Below are positions 28,274 to 38,047 of a stretch of 64,000 bases of DNA, in pieces (the stretch's first letter is position 1; the number at the start of each line of letters is the position of its first letter). Origin of the DNA: Colwellia sp. PAMC 20917 (lineage in GTDB: Bacteria; Pseudomonadota; Gammaproteobacteria; Enterobacterales; Alteromonadaceae); NCBI RefSeq assembly GCF_001767295.1, contig NZ_CP014944.1, positions 4,340,001 through 4,404,000 of the forward strand, in the 5' to 3' direction. The notes under the pieces are model-generated. The model searched no databases. It saw nothing but the letters and a program-made list of their open reading frames with translations, and was not told the origin of the DNA. A program made the translations under genes and the position numbers.

Positions 28274-29140
28274 ATGATTATTCAATATTTGATGAGAACT
28301 GTGTTAATAAGTGTATTTTTTCTCGCGCTTATTGCGCCCTTCACTTTTTTAGCGCCAACATTTGTTCTTCCCACGCCGGAAGTAAAAAACGTTGTTATCG
28401 CTCCTGTGGTCAAGGCAAAAGTAAAAGTGGTTGAGCAACCGCTTCATAACGTTAAGATCCCGAACTTTGCTTCTATAAGCGATGTTAAAACAAAAAAACG
28501 TCAGTTTTTCCGTTATATTTATCCAGCAATAGCGCAAGAGAATAGCAATATTCTTATGTTAAGGGCAGAAGTCTCCTTGATGATAGAAACACTTTTCCTC
28601 GAGGAAAATCTTTTAACAGATCAACAAGCTTTACTTGAGCGATTAATTAAGAAATATAAAGTTAATCAAAAACACTCACCGCTACAGCAGCTTAATGAAC
28701 TATTGTTGCGTATTGATATTGTACCTGCTGAATTAGTATTAGTGCAGGCAGCCAATGAATCAGCTTGGGGCACTTCTCGTTTTGCTCGAGTGGGTTTGAA
28801 CTTTTTTGGTATGTGGTGCTATAAAAAAGGTTGTGGCATGGTGCCAAGAGGAAGAGATGACGGTGCTAAACATGAAGTAGCAGCATTTAATAGTTTAGAG
28901 CATGCGGTACAGCGTTATTTACACAATATTAATACCAATCATGCTTATGGTGTTTTTCGTTCAATTAGAGGGCAATTGCGCGCTCAAGAACAACCACTAT
29001 CGCCACAAATATTAGCAACAGGATTGCTGCGTTATTCTATTAGAGGCACTGATTATGTCTTAGAAATAACAGAAATGATCCGCCATAATAAAGTGTATTT
29101 TGATAAAATATTGTCAAAGCCAAAGCCTAAGGTTATTTAG
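28274..29140 (+). CDS. Bax-like glucosaminidase-domain protein
   Basis: A 288-aa protein similar to E. coli Bax (274 aa), with an N-terminal membrane anchor (about residues 8-33) and a periplasmic glucosaminidase/lysozyme-like domain (about 145-280). The domain shows QAANESAWGTSRFA with the likely catalytic Glu in ANESAWG, then GLNFFGMWCYKKGCG, and YLHNINTNHAYGVFRSIR. It likely cleaves peptidoglycan glycan bonds. AAAAGG precedes the ATG. Convergent with ttcA. Confidence 0.9.
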   Translation: MIIQYLMRTVLISVFFLALIAPFTFLAPTFVLPTPEVKNVVIAPVVKAKVKVVEQPLHNVKIPNFASISDVKTKKRQFFRYIYPAIAQENSNILMLRAEVSLMIETLFLEENLLTDQQALLERLIKKYKVNQKHSPLQQLNELLLRIDIVPAELVLVQAANESAWGTSRFARVGLNFFGMWCYKKGCGMVPRGRDDGAKHEVAAFNSLEHAVQRYLHNINTNHAYGVFRSIRGQLRAQEQPLSPQILATGLLRYSIRGTDYVLEITEMIRHNKVYFDKILSKPKPKVI

Positions 29141-29178
29141 GCGCGGCTTATTCTATTACGCATTAGATAATGATGACG

Positions 29179-29219
29179 AGCGATAACATTAATACCTTTT
29201 GACTGGTGTTGTTATCGCT
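29179..29219. terminator. Long hairpin between convergent bax-like and ttcA genes
   Basis: AGCGATAACA (29179-29188) pairs with TGTTATCGCT (29210-29219), and the inner AATACC/GGTGTT can extend the stem. No clear U-tract follows on either strand, so its role as a terminator is only probable. Confidence 0.45.
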
Positions 29220-29248
29220 TAGATACTTGCTGTTAATTCAGGTAGATA

Positions 29249-30211
29249 TTACTTTATTTCTATAATATTCAAACTGTTACTTAGTGACGTTTTGGCTATT
29301 GAATTCTCTTCAACATTGACGTTGTTTGTTAATTGAGCGGCAATAATAGGTTCATCATCAAAAGCGATATCGCCACCATTGATAATGCCTGAGTCAGCGT
29401 TAATCCCTTTAAAATCAAAAAGTTCACTGTCACACAAATGTGATGGAACCACATTGCGAATAGCAGTAAACATAGATTCAATTCGTCCAGGATGATTAAC
29501 ATTCCAGTCCTGTAGCATTTTCTTAATGTTTTGGCGTTGTAAATTAGGTTGAGAGCCACATAAATTACATGGAATAATTGGGAACGCTTTTAGTTGTGCA
29601 TATTGGATGAGTTCTGCTTCTTTACAAAAAGCTAACGGTCGAATAACGACATGCTCACCATTATCAGAGACCAATTTTGCTGGCATCGATTTTAATTTAC
29701 CGCCATAAAACATATTTAGCATCAGTGTTTCAACCATATCATCACGATGATGGCCTAGTGCAATTTTAGTTGCGCCTATTTCTGCAGCGACCTTATACAA
29801 AATAGCTCTGCGTAAACGAGAGCATAAACTGCAGGTGGTTTTCCCCTCAGGTATTTTATCTTTAACAATGGAGTAGGTATCTTCTTGCGCAATTTTATAT
29901 TCAACACCTAAAGCTTCTAAGTATTGGGGAAGGATATGCTCAGGAAAACCGGGTTGTTTTTGATCAAGATTAACGGCAACAATATCAAAATGAATGGGCG
30001 CTGATTCTTTTAACAACATTAAAATAGCCAGTAGGGCGTAACTGTCTTTTCCACCCGATAAGCACACCATTATTTTATCGCCATCTTCTATCATATTATA
30101 TTGCGCGATAGCTTGGCCAACATGTCGTCTTAAGCGCTTCTCAAGTTTACTCAGCTGTATTTTTTGGCTGGGTGTTAAAGATGTTATTGGTGTCGCTGAT
30201 TGAGCGCTCAT
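29249..30211 (-). CDS. ttcA: tRNA 2-thiocytidine synthetase TtcA
   Basis: Thiolates C32 of certain tRNAs, using ATP and an Fe-S cluster. The 320-aa protein shows the PP-loop SGGKDS (52-57) and the two CxxC pairs that bind the cluster, C127/C130 in TTCSLC and C215/C218 in IPCNLC. The Ser/Asn-rich C-terminal tail after about residue 275 is longer than the core needs. AGGGAA lies upstream of the ATG on the minus strand. It sits next to uspE and fnr, as in other gammaproteobacteria, after the uspE terminator. Confidence 0.96.
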   Translation of the reverse strand: MSAQSATPITSLTPSQKIQLSKLEKRLRRHVGQAIAQYNMIEDGDKIMVCLSGGKDSYALLAILMLLKESAPIHFDIVAVNLDQKQPGFPEHILPQYLEALGVEYKIAQEDTYSIVKDKIPEGKTTCSLCSRLRRAILYKVAAEIGATKIALGHHRDDMVETLMLNMFYGGKLKSMPAKLVSDNGEHVVIRPLAFCKEAELIQYAQLKAFPIIPCNLCGSQPNLQRQNIKKMLQDWNVNHPGRIESMFTAIRNVVPSHLCDSELFDFKGINADSGIINGGDIAFDDEPIIAAQLTNNVNVEENSIAKTSLSNSLNIIEIK

Positions 30212-30269
30212 AGTGTTCCCTAGAGATATTTAAAATAAAAAATATGAATTTTACGGCGCGTAGTATAGC

Positions 30270-30297
30270 AAAAAGCCAAGAAAATCCTCGGCTTTTT
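30270..30297 (-). terminator. Terminator of uspE
   Basis: AAAAAGCCAAG (30270-30280) pairs with CTCGGCTTTTT (30287-30297) with one mismatch and a 6-nt loop; the minus-strand read-out ends in T residues. It lies between uspE and ttcA. Confidence 0.75.
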
Positions 30298-30321
30298 AAT
30301 GGATATTTACATATTTGAATA

Positions 30322-31248
30322 TTAAGCTAGTGGAGAGAGGTAACCATCAGGTTTTATCGCTAAAACATCACAGTTAAGGCGGTCAATGACATGCTCTGCC
30401 GTATTACCAATAAGTGCCGCTGAAATCCCTGTTCGACCAATAGTGCCTAACACGACTAATTCAGCATCAATGTGCTTAGAAATACTTTGAATAACATCTT
30501 CAGGTAAACCTTCTTTAACATGGGTGTTTTTGAGCGGAATATTAAAGCTATTAGCATGGTCTTTCATCGCACTTTTGTGATGATTAAACATAGTGTCGTT
30601 ATATTCAGAGGCGTTAAACTCTGGAATTTCAATGGCAATATTTACTGGCGTACCCGGATAAGAATTCACTAAATGGACATTGGCTTTAATCAGAGAAGAA
30701 AACACTATTGATTCTTGGGTTAACTTATTATTAAGCGCTTTGTGCTCATCATCATCGCTACCGATATTGAGTGCGGTAAGTAAATTACCATTGCTTGGCC
30801 AGCTATGGTCTTTCACCAGTAATACTGGGCAGGGACATTTCCTTAAGATATGCCAATCTGTTGGCGTAAAAATAACCGACTTTAGCTTGTCATGTTGATG
30901 GGTGCCTTTGATGACAATATCGAAGTTTTCAGTCAGTACTTTTTTGATGATCTTTTCAAATGGACGATTATGCCAAATAATACAGGTATCTATGGTTATG
31001 TCTTCGTGATCAGTTTCTGCAATCTTTTCGTCTAACCATAGTTTACGATCATTAATAACCGATTGACGCATTGCTTCTCGCTCTTCGCCAGAAAGCATGG
31101 TGGTCATTTCATAAGATAAATCATAAATAGTTAAAAATGCAGTGATCTGTCCGCCACTATGTCGTGCTAATTCAATCGCACGTTTCAATGCTTTTTGATT
31201 TTCAGTGGTTGGATCAATAACGGCTAATATTTTTTTATACTTATCCAT
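30322..31248 (-). CDS. uspE: Universal stress protein E
   Basis: A 308-aa tandem-UspA protein whose sequence tracks E. coli UspE closely (VIDPTTENQKAL, YDLSYEMTTMLS, VIFTPTDWHILRKCP, VVLGTIGRTGISAALIGNTA). The second Usp domain (about 155-300) keeps the nucleotide-loop Gly-rich segment. The UspE family is linked to stress resistance, motility and adhesion, and to oxygen- and stationary-phase control. GGGAG precedes the ATG. A degenerate FNR-like site lies 61 bp upstream, and fnr is the next gene upstream. Confidence 0.96.
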   Translation of the reverse strand: MDKYKKILAVIDPTTENQKALKRAIELARHSGGQITAFLTIYDLSYEMTTMLSGEEREAMRQSVINDRKLWLDEKIAETDHEDITIDTCIIWHNRPFEKIIKKVLTENFDIVIKGTHQHDKLKSVIFTPTDWHILRKCPCPVLLVKDHSWPSNGNLLTALNIGSDDDEHKALNNKLTQESIVFSSLIKANVHLVNSYPGTPVNIAIEIPEFNASEYNDTMFNHHKSAMKDHANSFNIPLKNTHVKEGLPEDVIQSISKHIDAELVVLGTIGRTGISAALIGNTAEHVIDRLNCDVLAIKPDGYLSPLA

Positions 31249-31308
31249 AATATTTACTCCCTAGTTATTAAATAATATTAATAATAGACCATAATTAATA
31301 GATATTAT

Positions 31309-31322
31309 TTGCTTTAAATCAT
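31309..31322. promoter_or_regulatory. Degenerate FNR-like box upstream of uspE
   Basis: TTGCTTTAAATCAT matches eight of ten defined bases of TTGAT-N4-ATCAA. It is 61 bp upstream of the uspE start and downstream of the fnr terminator, so it would act on uspE. This is AT-rich DNA, so a chance match is quite possible. Confidence 0.35.
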
Positions 31323-31332
31323 AATATTTCAA

Positions 31333-31369
31333 TAAAAAAAATGCTTAACATCTTTAATGTTAAGCATTT
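31333..31369 (-). terminator. Rho-independent terminator of fnr
   Basis: A 13-bp perfect stem (31339-31351 with 31357-31369, arms AAATGCTTAACAT and its complement) has a 5-nt loop, followed by a run of T on the minus strand. Confidence 0.85.
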
Positions 31370-31397
31370 ATCTATAATTATTTAAAAAAGCGATAAA

Positions 31398-32117
31398 CTA
31401 CAGCGAAGCACACTCGTTAAGTTTAACCATATCAAGTATTGTGATGAGCTTTCCATCTACTGTGATTAATTCATTTTTTTGGAAACGATTTAACAATCTA
31501 CTGATGGTTTCAACCGTTAAACCAATATAATTACCAATATCACTGCGCGTCATCGTTAGGCGGAAATCTGTCAGTGACATACCGCGTGCATGATAGCGAC
31601 TCGCTAAGGTTGAAATAAAAGTCGCTAAGCGTTGTTCAGCATTTTTGCGGTTAAGTAACGTTAACATTTCTTGATCGGCGCGGATCTCAGAACTCATCAT
31701 GCGAAGAATTTGTTTTTTTAGCTTAGGCATCGTATTCGATAATGAATCTAAAGTATTGTAAGGTATCTCACAGACCATAGATGTTTCTAAGGCTTTTGCA
31801 AAACTAGGGTGCTCTGACTCAGCAATCGCATCAAAACCTAATAAATCACCCGCTAAATGAAAACCGGTAATTTGTTCTTCACCTTGTTCATTCACCGTAA
31901 ATGTTTTGAATGTTCCAGAGCGAATAGCGTATAAAGCTTGCATTTTATCGCCATCTTGGAAAATTTGTTCGCCTTTATGAATAGGGCGTTTACGGTCAAT
32001 AATGCTGTCTAGTGTATCAAGTTCTTTATCATTTAAAGAGAAAGGTAAACACAGCTCGCTGATACTACAATTTTGACAATGGATATGCTGAGATGTAGAA
32101 CATGGCTTTTTATACAT
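31398..32117 (-). CDS. fnr: FNR/EtrA oxygen-sensing transcription regulator
   Basis: A global regulator of the CRP/FNR family that binds DNA when its [4Fe-4S] cluster is intact at low oxygen. The 239-aa protein has cluster ligands C14, C17, C23 and C116 at the same spacing as C20/C23/C29/C122 in E. coli FNR. It also has [14 protein letters not shown] in the sensor domain and a C-terminal recognition helix [14 protein letters not shown] with the FNR E..SR specificity residues. The ATG has AGG upstream. It lies 38 bp after a SafE-like gene in the cbb3 maturation cluster. Confidence 0.97.
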   Translation of the reverse strand: MYKKPCSTSQHIHCQNCSISELCLPFSLNDKELDTLDSIIDRKRPIHKGEQIFQDGDKMQALYAIRSGTFKTFTVNEQGEEQITGFHLAGDLLGFDAIAESEHPSFAKALETSMVCEIPYNTLDSLSNTMPKLKKQILRMMSSEIRADQEMLTLLNRKNAEQRLATFISTLASRYHARGMSLTDFRLTMTRSDIGNYIGLTVETISRLLNRFQKNELITVDGKLITILDMVKLNECASL

Positions 32118-32155
32118 ATTAACCTAAATGAGTTATCCCTAATTTTTAGATCATA

Positions 32156-32833
32156 TTAAAACAATTGCTGATATGCAAACATTAAACTGTATATTCCATA
32201 TGAAATTATCATTAGCGCCATTATTTTCTTGAATTTCATGTTTGTTAACAACGACTTTATACCAAAAGAGCCAAGTGAAAGACTTAACAAGGCTGGTAAA
32301 GTACCTAAACCAAAACTGGTCATGATTAGAGCGCCACTAAGGGCACTTCCACTGGCTAAGGACCAAGTTAATGTTGAGTAGACTAAACCACAGGGTAACC
32401 ATCCCCAAATTGCTCCTAATGCTAGCGCTTGTTTAGCATTATTAATGGGAATAAACTTTTTACTTAACGGAGATAGATAGCGCCAAAGGAACTTACCTAT
32501 TTTTTCAACTTTTGATAACCACATTAACCATTGGCCTAAATACAAGCCTAATAAAATTAAAAATACCGCTGCAAATAACCGAAAAAACCCTAATGGAACG
32601 CCAATGTTTTTGATGGCAATAGAACTACTAAATCCAACGATTGCTCCAATTAAGCTATAAGAAAAAATTCGGCCAACATTATATGCACCGACCAGCTTAA
32701 GTTTATCGCTGCCTTGTTGTTGCGGCGATATAGCAGATGTTAACATCGTTGTTATGCCACCACACATACCGATACAATGCCCCGAACCTAACAAGCCGAT
32801 GATGAATGCCGATAAATAATCAATACTCAACAT
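32156..32833 (-). CDS. SafE/TauE-family membrane protein (cbb3 cluster, CcoG-region type)
   Basis: A 225-aa protein with six or so membrane helices and the HCIGMCGG motif near residues 19-26, typical of the DUF2499/SafE-like proteins that travel with ccoIS and fnr in Shewanella- and Vibrio-type genomes. A role in copper or heavy-metal handling for oxidase assembly is suspected for such proteins, but unproven here. It starts 5 bp after ccoS, clearly in the same operon. Confidence 0.85.
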   Translation of the reverse strand: MLSIDYLSAFIIGLLGSGHCIGMCGGITTMLTSAISPQQQGSDKLKLVGAYNVGRIFSYSLIGAIVGFSSSIAIKNIGVPLGFFRLFAAVFLILLGLYLGQWLMWLSKVEKIGKFLWRYLSPLSKKFIPINNAKQALALGAIWGWLPCGLVYSTLTWSLASGSALSGALIMTSFGLGTLPALLSLSLGSFGIKSLLTNMKFKKIMALMIISYGIYSLMFAYQQLF

Positions 32834-32838
32834 GGTTA

Positions 32839-33051
32839 TTATTTACTACCCGTATCATTTTTAGCTGTATTTTCGCTATGGGTTTCAGTGGTCTTTTTTG
32901 TGGCAATATTTTCATCTTCATCAAACAAGATACTCATCCCTTGTTTCTCTAAATCATCAAACTGCTCAGTCTTTACTGCCCAGAAAAACAAATAAATAGC
33001 GATAGAGGTTAGTATTATCGCTATGGGGATCAAAATATAAATAATGCTCAT
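32839..33051 (-). CDS. ccoS: cbb3 oxidase maturation protein CcoS
   Basis: A 70-aa single-pass membrane protein needed in other bacteria for insertion of cofactors (heme and copper) into the cbb3 oxidase. One N-terminal helix (about residues 3-24, IIYILIPIAIILTSIAIYLF) is followed by AVKTEQFDDLEKQG, the hallmark W/V-x-x-QFDDLE of CcoS. The Lys/Thr-rich tail is variable. It lies between ccoI and the SafE-like gene. Confidence 0.93.
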   Translation of the reverse strand: MSIIYILIPIAIILTSIAIYLFFWAVKTEQFDDLEKQGMSILFDEDENIATKKTTETHSENTAKNDTGSK

Positions 33052-33080
33052 GGTCTTTATGCTCTAGTAGAAGTTTTCGT

Positions 33081-35489
33081 TTACTTTTTCAATAAACGTA
33101 ATGAGTTAGTGATAACCAATATCGAACTCGCAGACATACCTATAACCGCCATATAGGGGGTAATGTAGCCTGAGACAGCAAGCGGCAATACGATAGCATT
33201 ATAACCGAATGCCCAAAAATAATTTTGCCAAATAATGCGACGAGTTTTATTGGCGACCTGTCTTAATGTTGTTATCGACTTTAAACGATTATTGAGTAAG
33301 ATAACATCGGCACCGCTTTTAGCTATATCTGTGCCACTACCCATAGCAATCGAGACATGAGCTGCGCCAAATACAGGGGTATCATTGACACCATCGCCGA
33401 CCATAGCTACGGTTGATTTTTTAGGCTGATTTTTTATTATCGCCATCTTATTAGCCGCAGTCAAAGTACTATGTATCTCGTCTAAATGTAACAATGCCTG
33501 AACTTTTTCACAGCCAGCAGGGTTATCACCCGATAGCATAATGGTATAAATATTACTTTTCTTTAAGTCATCTAACAGCGCTTGGGCATCATTGCGAATT
33601 TCATCGCTTAAGTAAAAAGCAGCGACTAATTGGTTGTCTGCTATTAATAGGCAAGAAGCCGTGGCAAATTCTGCCAACATAGTTGATTCGCTCAGCAACC
33701 AATTAGGTTTACCAATTTGAAAGTATTGACCGTTCACTTTCCCCTGAATACCAGCACCTGATTTAATTTCAACGGCTTGAGTATGGTAGGAGTAATCACG
33801 AAATGTTTTAAACGGTTTGGCTAAAGGATGCTCAGAATAAGACTCAAGCGCTGCTGCTATAGCTAAAACCTGTTGCTCGCTATAATTAAGCTTTTCATTA
33901 TTAAAGCGCTTTATTTCATTAATAGAAAAATCACCAGAAGTTAAGGTACCTGTTTTATCAAAGGCAATAGTGGTTAATTTCGGTAAAGTTTCCATAACAT
34001 GTGCAGATTTTATCATGATGCCTTCGCGGTTTAAGCGTGTGGTCGCACAGGTTAAGGCTGTGGGGGTTGCCAGTGACAAGGCGCAAGGGCAGGTAGCAAC
34101 GAGTACCGATAAGGTGATCCAAAAAGCTTCTTCAGGTAAATGTTGTTGCCAATAAAATGCAGTACCTATGGCGGTTAGCAAAATAACCGCAACAAAATAT
34201 TGAGCGATTTTATCGGATAATTTTGCTAATTTTGGTTTATGCGCCTGAGATGATTCACTTAATCTGATCAGTTGGCTTAAAAAAGAATGTTCACTGGCTT
34301 GTTTAACTTCAACGTTGATATTACCGTCACCGTTTATAGTGCCTGCAAAGACAGTATCGCCTATTGATTTATTTAAGGGTAACTGCTCACCCGACAACAT
34401 CGCTTCGTTTAGTTGGCTGCTGCCTGTAATTATTGTGCCATCAGCGGGAACCACTTCGCCTGGTTTTATGAGTACAATATCGAGAGGACGAAGTTTTTTT
34501 GCTGGCAGTATGACTTCTTTTTCTGTTCCTTTATCATCAATGAGTTTTGTCGCTATCATCGGCATTAACTTAAGCAAGTTAGCCGAAACTTCCGCGGCGC
34601 GACTTCTTGCTCTAAATTCTAAAAATTTACCAATAAGGAGTAAAAAAGTGAACATTGATACTGATTCAAAATAGACTTCACCTTGCTGAGTGACTGTTGC
34701 CCAAGCACTAGCTGAAAATGCCAGTGAAATCGCTATAGCAACAGGAACATCCATCGATAAACGCTTCACTTTTAAAGCATTAATAGCTCCCTTGTAGAAG
34801 GGTAATGCGCCATAGGTGACAATAGGTAAGGTCAAGAATAAGCTTGCATAGCGTAAATAGATTAAGTTGTACTCATCCATGCCTGAAAAGGCGCCAAAGT
34901 ATAAGCCAAAAGCGATCATCATGACTTGCATCATTAAAATACCAGAGATACCTAGGCGTTTAATATAATTATTACTTTGGGTTTTGTTAAGTTGCTCGGC
35001 GGTACTCGCTTTAAACGGGAGGGCTTGGTAACCAATATTGCTGATATGATTAATAAGCTCACTGAGTTGTACTTCACTATTATTCCATCGAACAGTTGCA
35101 CGTTGTGTCGTGGCATTTACGTTAATTTTAATTAAGCCGTTTATCTTGATAAGTTGCATTTCGATAAGCCAAGCACATGCCGCACAGCTTATACCGTCAA
35201 TCGTTAAAATTGCCTCGTTATAATCATCATTCTTATAAGTAAATTCACTTTGTAGGCTGTCATCATCAAGTAACTTGTTACGTTGCAACTGTTCAGGAAT
35301 CAGTGGCTCACCTTTTTGTGCGGGAGCTGTTCTAAAACGATAATATTCACCTAAACCGTTATCAATAATCGCTTGAGCAACACTTTGACATCCAATACAG
35401 CACATCGGCTGCATGGTTTTCTCAATTTTTATTGATAAATCTAACCCATTAGGAACAATTTCACTGCAGTGATAACAAAGTGTTTTCAT
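33081..35489 (-). CDS. ccoI: Copper-exporting P1B ATPase CcoI/FixI
   Basis: Delivers copper across the membrane for cbb3 oxidase assembly. The 802-aa protein begins with a Cys-rich segment (CYHCSE, CCIGCQS). It then has an HMA domain (GISCAACAWLIE, CxxC), eight-helix topology with the transport motif ATCPCALS, the phosphorylation site DKTGTLT (Asp about residue 509), and the hinge GDGVNDTPV. An FixI-type label is chosen over CopA because of the N-terminal extension and the position between ccoH and ccoS. Confidence 0.96.
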   Translation of the reverse strand: MKTLCYHCSEIVPNGLDLSIKIEKTMQPMCCIGCQSVAQAIIDNGLGEYYRFRTAPAQKGEPLIPEQLQRNKLLDDDSLQSEFTYKNDDYNEAILTIDGISCAACAWLIEMQLIKINGLIKINVNATTQRATVRWNNSEVQLSELINHISNIGYQALPFKASTAEQLNKTQSNNYIKRLGISGILMMQVMMIAFGLYFGAFSGMDEYNLIYLRYASLFLTLPIVTYGALPFYKGAINALKVKRLSMDVPVAIAISLAFSASAWATVTQQGEVYFESVSMFTFLLLIGKFLEFRARSRAAEVSANLLKLMPMIATKLIDDKGTEKEVILPAKKLRPLDIVLIKPGEVVPADGTIITGSSQLNEAMLSGEQLPLNKSIGDTVFAGTINGDGNINVEVKQASEHSFLSQLIRLSESSQAHKPKLAKLSDKIAQYFVAVILLTAIGTAFYWQQHLPEEAFWITLSVLVATCPCALSLATPTALTCATTRLNREGIMIKSAHVMETLPKLTTIAFDKTGTLTSGDFSINEIKRFNNEKLNYSEQQVLAIAAALESYSEHPLAKPFKTFRDYSYHTQAVEIKSGAGIQGKVNGQYFQIGKPNWLLSESTMLAEFATASCLLIADNQLVAAFYLSDEIRNDAQALLDDLKKSNIYTIMLSGDNPAGCEKVQALLHLDEIHSTLTAANKMAIIKNQPKKSTVAMVGDGVNDTPVFGAAHVSIAMGSGTDIAKSGADVILLNNRLKSITTLRQVANKTRRIIWQNYFWAFGYNAIVLPLAVSGYITPYMAVIGMSASSILVITNSLRLLKK

Positions 35490-35579
35490 ATGTTGAGGCC
35501 AAGCAAAGTAGTGGTTTTTTATAGAGGTGTTGCTTAGGTGAAGTTAATTAACACCTAAGCTAATAGAGACTATTGGCGC

Positions 35580-36074
35580 TTAGTTAGCTTCTCTAACATT
35601 AGGAATAATATCGATAAATTCACTTTGAGGTAAGAAAATAGTATTTTGAATTTTCCAGTGATTCTCAAAAGGCGTTATGGTTAAACGCCATTTTCCCTTT
35701 ACTGGTTCATCAAAGACATGCCTAAAATAGCCATTACCGTCAGACGTGAGTGCTAAATAGAAATCTCTTTCAGCAAGGGTCGGGTGATAGAAATTAAGAT
35801 TTAACACTGGGAATACTTTATCAATACCGGTAGGTTTGATAATTAATTCGTTATCTTGCAGTTTTAATGCAAAGCGCATCCCTAACTTTTGGGCAAGCTT
35901 TACTTTAGAGACTTCAAGGTTAATTGCTTTACCTTTTTTATAGTAATCACCAACAACTAATGGATCGGGATTATGGTTAGCAATAAAGTAAGTCGAAATA
36001 CCAGCAACAACCGCGGTAGCGGGGAGAATAAAAACGAACCAAGCCCAAGGCTCTTTATACCAAGATGTTTTCAT
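35580..36074 (-). CDS. ccoH: cbb3 maturation protein CcoH/FixH
   Basis: A 164-aa protein with an N-terminal membrane helix (about residues 10-28, AWFVFILPATAVVAGIST) and a periplasmic domain with the FixH pattern: NPDPLVVGDYYKKGKAIN near 35-52, later YHPTLAERDF and FLPQSEF. CcoH works with CcoI and is needed for stable assembly of the cbb3 complex. It lies 91 bp upstream of ccoI on the same strand, after the ccoNOQP terminator. Confidence 0.94.
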   Translation of the reverse strand: MKTSWYKEPWAWFVFILPATAVVAGISTYFIANHNPDPLVVGDYYKKGKAINLEVSKVKLAQKLGMRFALKLQDNELIIKPTGIDKVFPVLNLNFYHPTLAERDFYLALTSDGNGYFRHVFDEPVKGKWRLTITPFENHWKIQNTIFLPQSEFIDIIPNVREAN

Positions 36075-36173
36075 ATTAAAAATTCAGTCGATGAAAGTAC
36101 GCATATTATACGACTTTTTTTTATTGGGAACTATTAAAAAACCAACAATTTACTCACTATTCTTGGCTTGGAA

Positions 36174-36214
36174 GATATAAAAAAGCCTTGCGGTAATAAT
36201 ACCGCAAGGCTTTT
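36174..36214 (-). terminator. Strong terminator ending ccoNOQP
   Basis: A 15-bp perfect stem (36181-36195 with 36200-36214; AAAAGCCTTGCGGTA and its complement) with a 4-nt loop is followed by T residues on the minus strand. It separates the structural genes from ccoH-ccoI-ccoS, so the latter need their own promoter or read-through. Confidence 0.88.
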
Positions 36215-36237
36215 ATATTGAGACTAATTAAACGCAG

Positions 36238-37200
36238 TTATTTTTGCGATAAACTATACACATATGCACTAACAAGATGTATTTTTTGTTCACCTAAAAT
36301 ATCTTTCCATGCAGGCATTACACCAGCTCGACCATTTTTAATAGATGACTCAACGGCACGTGGCGAGCCGCCATACAACCAGATGTTGTCAGTTAAGTTA
36401 GGGGCTCCTAGAGCAATACCCATAGCTAAACTACCTTTACCGTCAGCACCATGACAACTTGCGCACAGAGCGAACTTTTCTTTACCGGCAGCAGCACTGG
36501 CAACGTCAACTTCACGACCACTTAAACTCAGTACATAGGCGGCAACATCTTTAACGCCTTGATCACCTAATGCTGAGCCCCAAGCGATCATACCGTTAGC
36601 ATTACGACCATATAGAAGTGTATGCTTAATCGATTGTGGGTCTCCGCCGTATAACCAGTCTTTATCGGTTAGGTTAGGGAAGCCGGTAGTACCACTTGCA
36701 TTTGAACCATGACACTGAGAACAATTTTGTAAATATAGGCGTTGACCTACTTTTAACGCTTCTTCATCAGTGGCTAAGTCTTCAATGGTGCGTGCAGCAT
36801 AGGCATCAAAAATTGGACCATATTTTAAATCTGCAGCTTCAATTTCACGGTCATACTGTACTAAAAAACCATTTTCTTTTGCGGCGATTATCTGCGCTTT
36901 AGATTCAGCAAGATTCAAAATTCCTTGGTTAGAACTTTTCCAACCAATAAATCCAGTCCAATTACCTAAACCATAGAGTGCTAAATAACCAAAAGCCCAG
37001 ATAATAGTTAACAAGAAGAATGTACTCCACCATTGTGGCAGTGGATTATTCAATTCTTCGATGCCATCGAAAGTGTGTCCCATTGACTCACCCTCGGGAA
37101 CACCTGCAAAGTTCTTTAAACAATAGCGAAGTAGTATAAAACAACCGACTAAAGTTCCTAGGGTTAAAACCCAAACCCATATATTCCAGAAGCTAGACAT
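36238..37200 (-). CDS. ccoP: Cytochrome cbb3 oxidase diheme subunit CcoP
   Basis: Carries electrons into the oxidase from periplasmic cytochromes. It has an N-terminal membrane anchor (about residues 1-25), a second helix (about 55-75, WSTFFLLTIIWAFGYLALY) and two heme-c domains with CSQCH (in LQNCSQCHG) and CASCH (in ALCASCHGADG). The start chosen is the ATG at 37200, with AGGAG 10 nt upstream. A frame-extended ATG at 37224 would add eight residues (MANRRLIK) that overlap ccoQ. The ccoQ stop at 37193 overlaps by 8 nt. Confidence 0.96.
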   Translation of the reverse strand: MSSFWNIWVWVLTLGTLVGCFILLRYCLKNFAGVPEGESMGHTFDGIEELNNPLPQWWSTFFLLTIIWAFGYLALYGLGNWTGFIGWKSSNQGILNLAESKAQIIAAKENGFLVQYDREIEAADLKYGPIFDAYAARTIEDLATDEEALKVGQRLYLQNCSQCHGSNASGTTGFPNLTDKDWLYGGDPQSIKHTLLYGRNANGMIAWGSALGDQGVKDVAAYVLSLSGREVDVASAAAGKEKFALCASCHGADGKGSLAMGIALGAPNLTDNIWLYGGSPRAVESSIKNGRAGVMPAWKDILGEQKIHLVSAYVYSLSQK

Positions 37201-37393
37201 TTTTATTAGTCTCCTGTTTGCCATTCACGTCATTAAGCTCAGTCTTTTCTTTATCTTCTTCGAAGATAGAGTTTGCAGCTTCATCAAAAGCACTTTTACG
37301 CTTTTTAGAATAAGACCAAACCACAATAATAATAAATAGTGCCAATATTAATAAAGCTATTAACCCTCTGAGGGTGCCATAATCTATCATCAT
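37193..37393 (-). CDS. ccoQ: cbb3 oxidase small subunit CcoQ
   Basis: A 66-aa single-helix subunit that stabilises the cbb3 complex in other species. A membrane segment covers about residues 8-29, followed by basic SYSKKRKSAFDEAANSIF, the CcoQ landmark. Its ATG overlaps the ccoO stop as TAATG (37393) and its 3' end overlaps the start of ccoP, typical of tightly coupled subunits. Confidence 0.94.
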   Translation of the reverse strand: MMIDYGTLRGLIALLILALFIIIVVWSYSKKRKSAFDEAANSIFEEDKEKTELNDVNGKQETNKNV

Positions 37394-38037
37394 TATTTCA
37401 ACGCATGACCGAGAGATTGCAAATAAGCAATAAGAGCTTCCATTTCCGTTTTATCTTTAACCGCGTCTTTAGCACCGGCTAAATCTGCAGCTGAATATAA
37501 CGGGATACGATTACCTTGTTCATCTTTATGGCTGCGATTGCGCGTTAAGAAATTAAAAGTAGCTAATTTCTTCTCGGTTAATTCGCCATCCAACTTGTTT
37601 TCAGCTAACCAGCTAAACGAAGGCATGTTCGACTCTGGAACCACTGAACGAGGGTCAAGTAAATGCGCACGATGCCAATCGTCACTATAACGACCACCAA
37701 CACGAGCTAAGTCAGGACCTGTGCGTTTAGAACCCCACAAGAATGGATGTTCCCATACGCCTTCACCAGCAACTGAATAGTGCCCGTATCGCTCGGTTTC
37801 AGCGCGAAAAGGACGTATCATTTGGCTATGACATACATTACAACCCTCACGGATATAAATATCACGACCTTCCATTTCTAAAGCGGTATAAGGTCTGAGG
37901 TTGTCAACAGGTGTTGTCGTTGCTTTTTGAAAAAACAACGGTGTTATTTCAACTAAGCCGCCAATACTTATCGCGAGAATAGTAAAAATAGCAAACAAAC
38001 CAACATTTGTTTCAAATTTTTCATGTTTATTTTTCAT
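37393..38037 (-). CDS. ccoO: cbb3 oxidase monoheme subunit CcoO
   Basis: A membrane-anchored cytochrome c that passes electrons to CcoN. The 214-aa protein has an N-terminal helix (about residues 14-33), one heme site CNVCH in [17 protein letters not shown], and a distal Met ligand candidate in NMPSFSW. A strong AGGAGG site precedes the ATG at 38037, and the gene starts 11 bp after ccoN ends. Confidence 0.97.
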   Translation of the reverse strand: MKNKHEKFETNVGLFAIFTILAISIGGLVEITPLFFQKATTTPVDNLRPYTALEMEGRDIYIREGCNVCHSQMIRPFRAETERYGHYSVAGEGVWEHPFLWGSKRTGPDLARVGGRYSDDWHRAHLLDPRSVVPESNMPSFSWLAENKLDGELTEKKLATFNFLTRNRSHKDEQGNRIPLYSAADLAGAKDAVKDKTEMEALIAYLQSLGHALK

Positions 38038-38047
38038 CGTCAGCCTC

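Noticed and set aside
36218-36454. Plus-strand ORF opposite ccoP (and many other antisense ORFs in sbcC, recB, hrpA, the RND permease)
   Set aside because: All overlap well-supported genes in the other strand or frame and lack ribosome sites or homology features.
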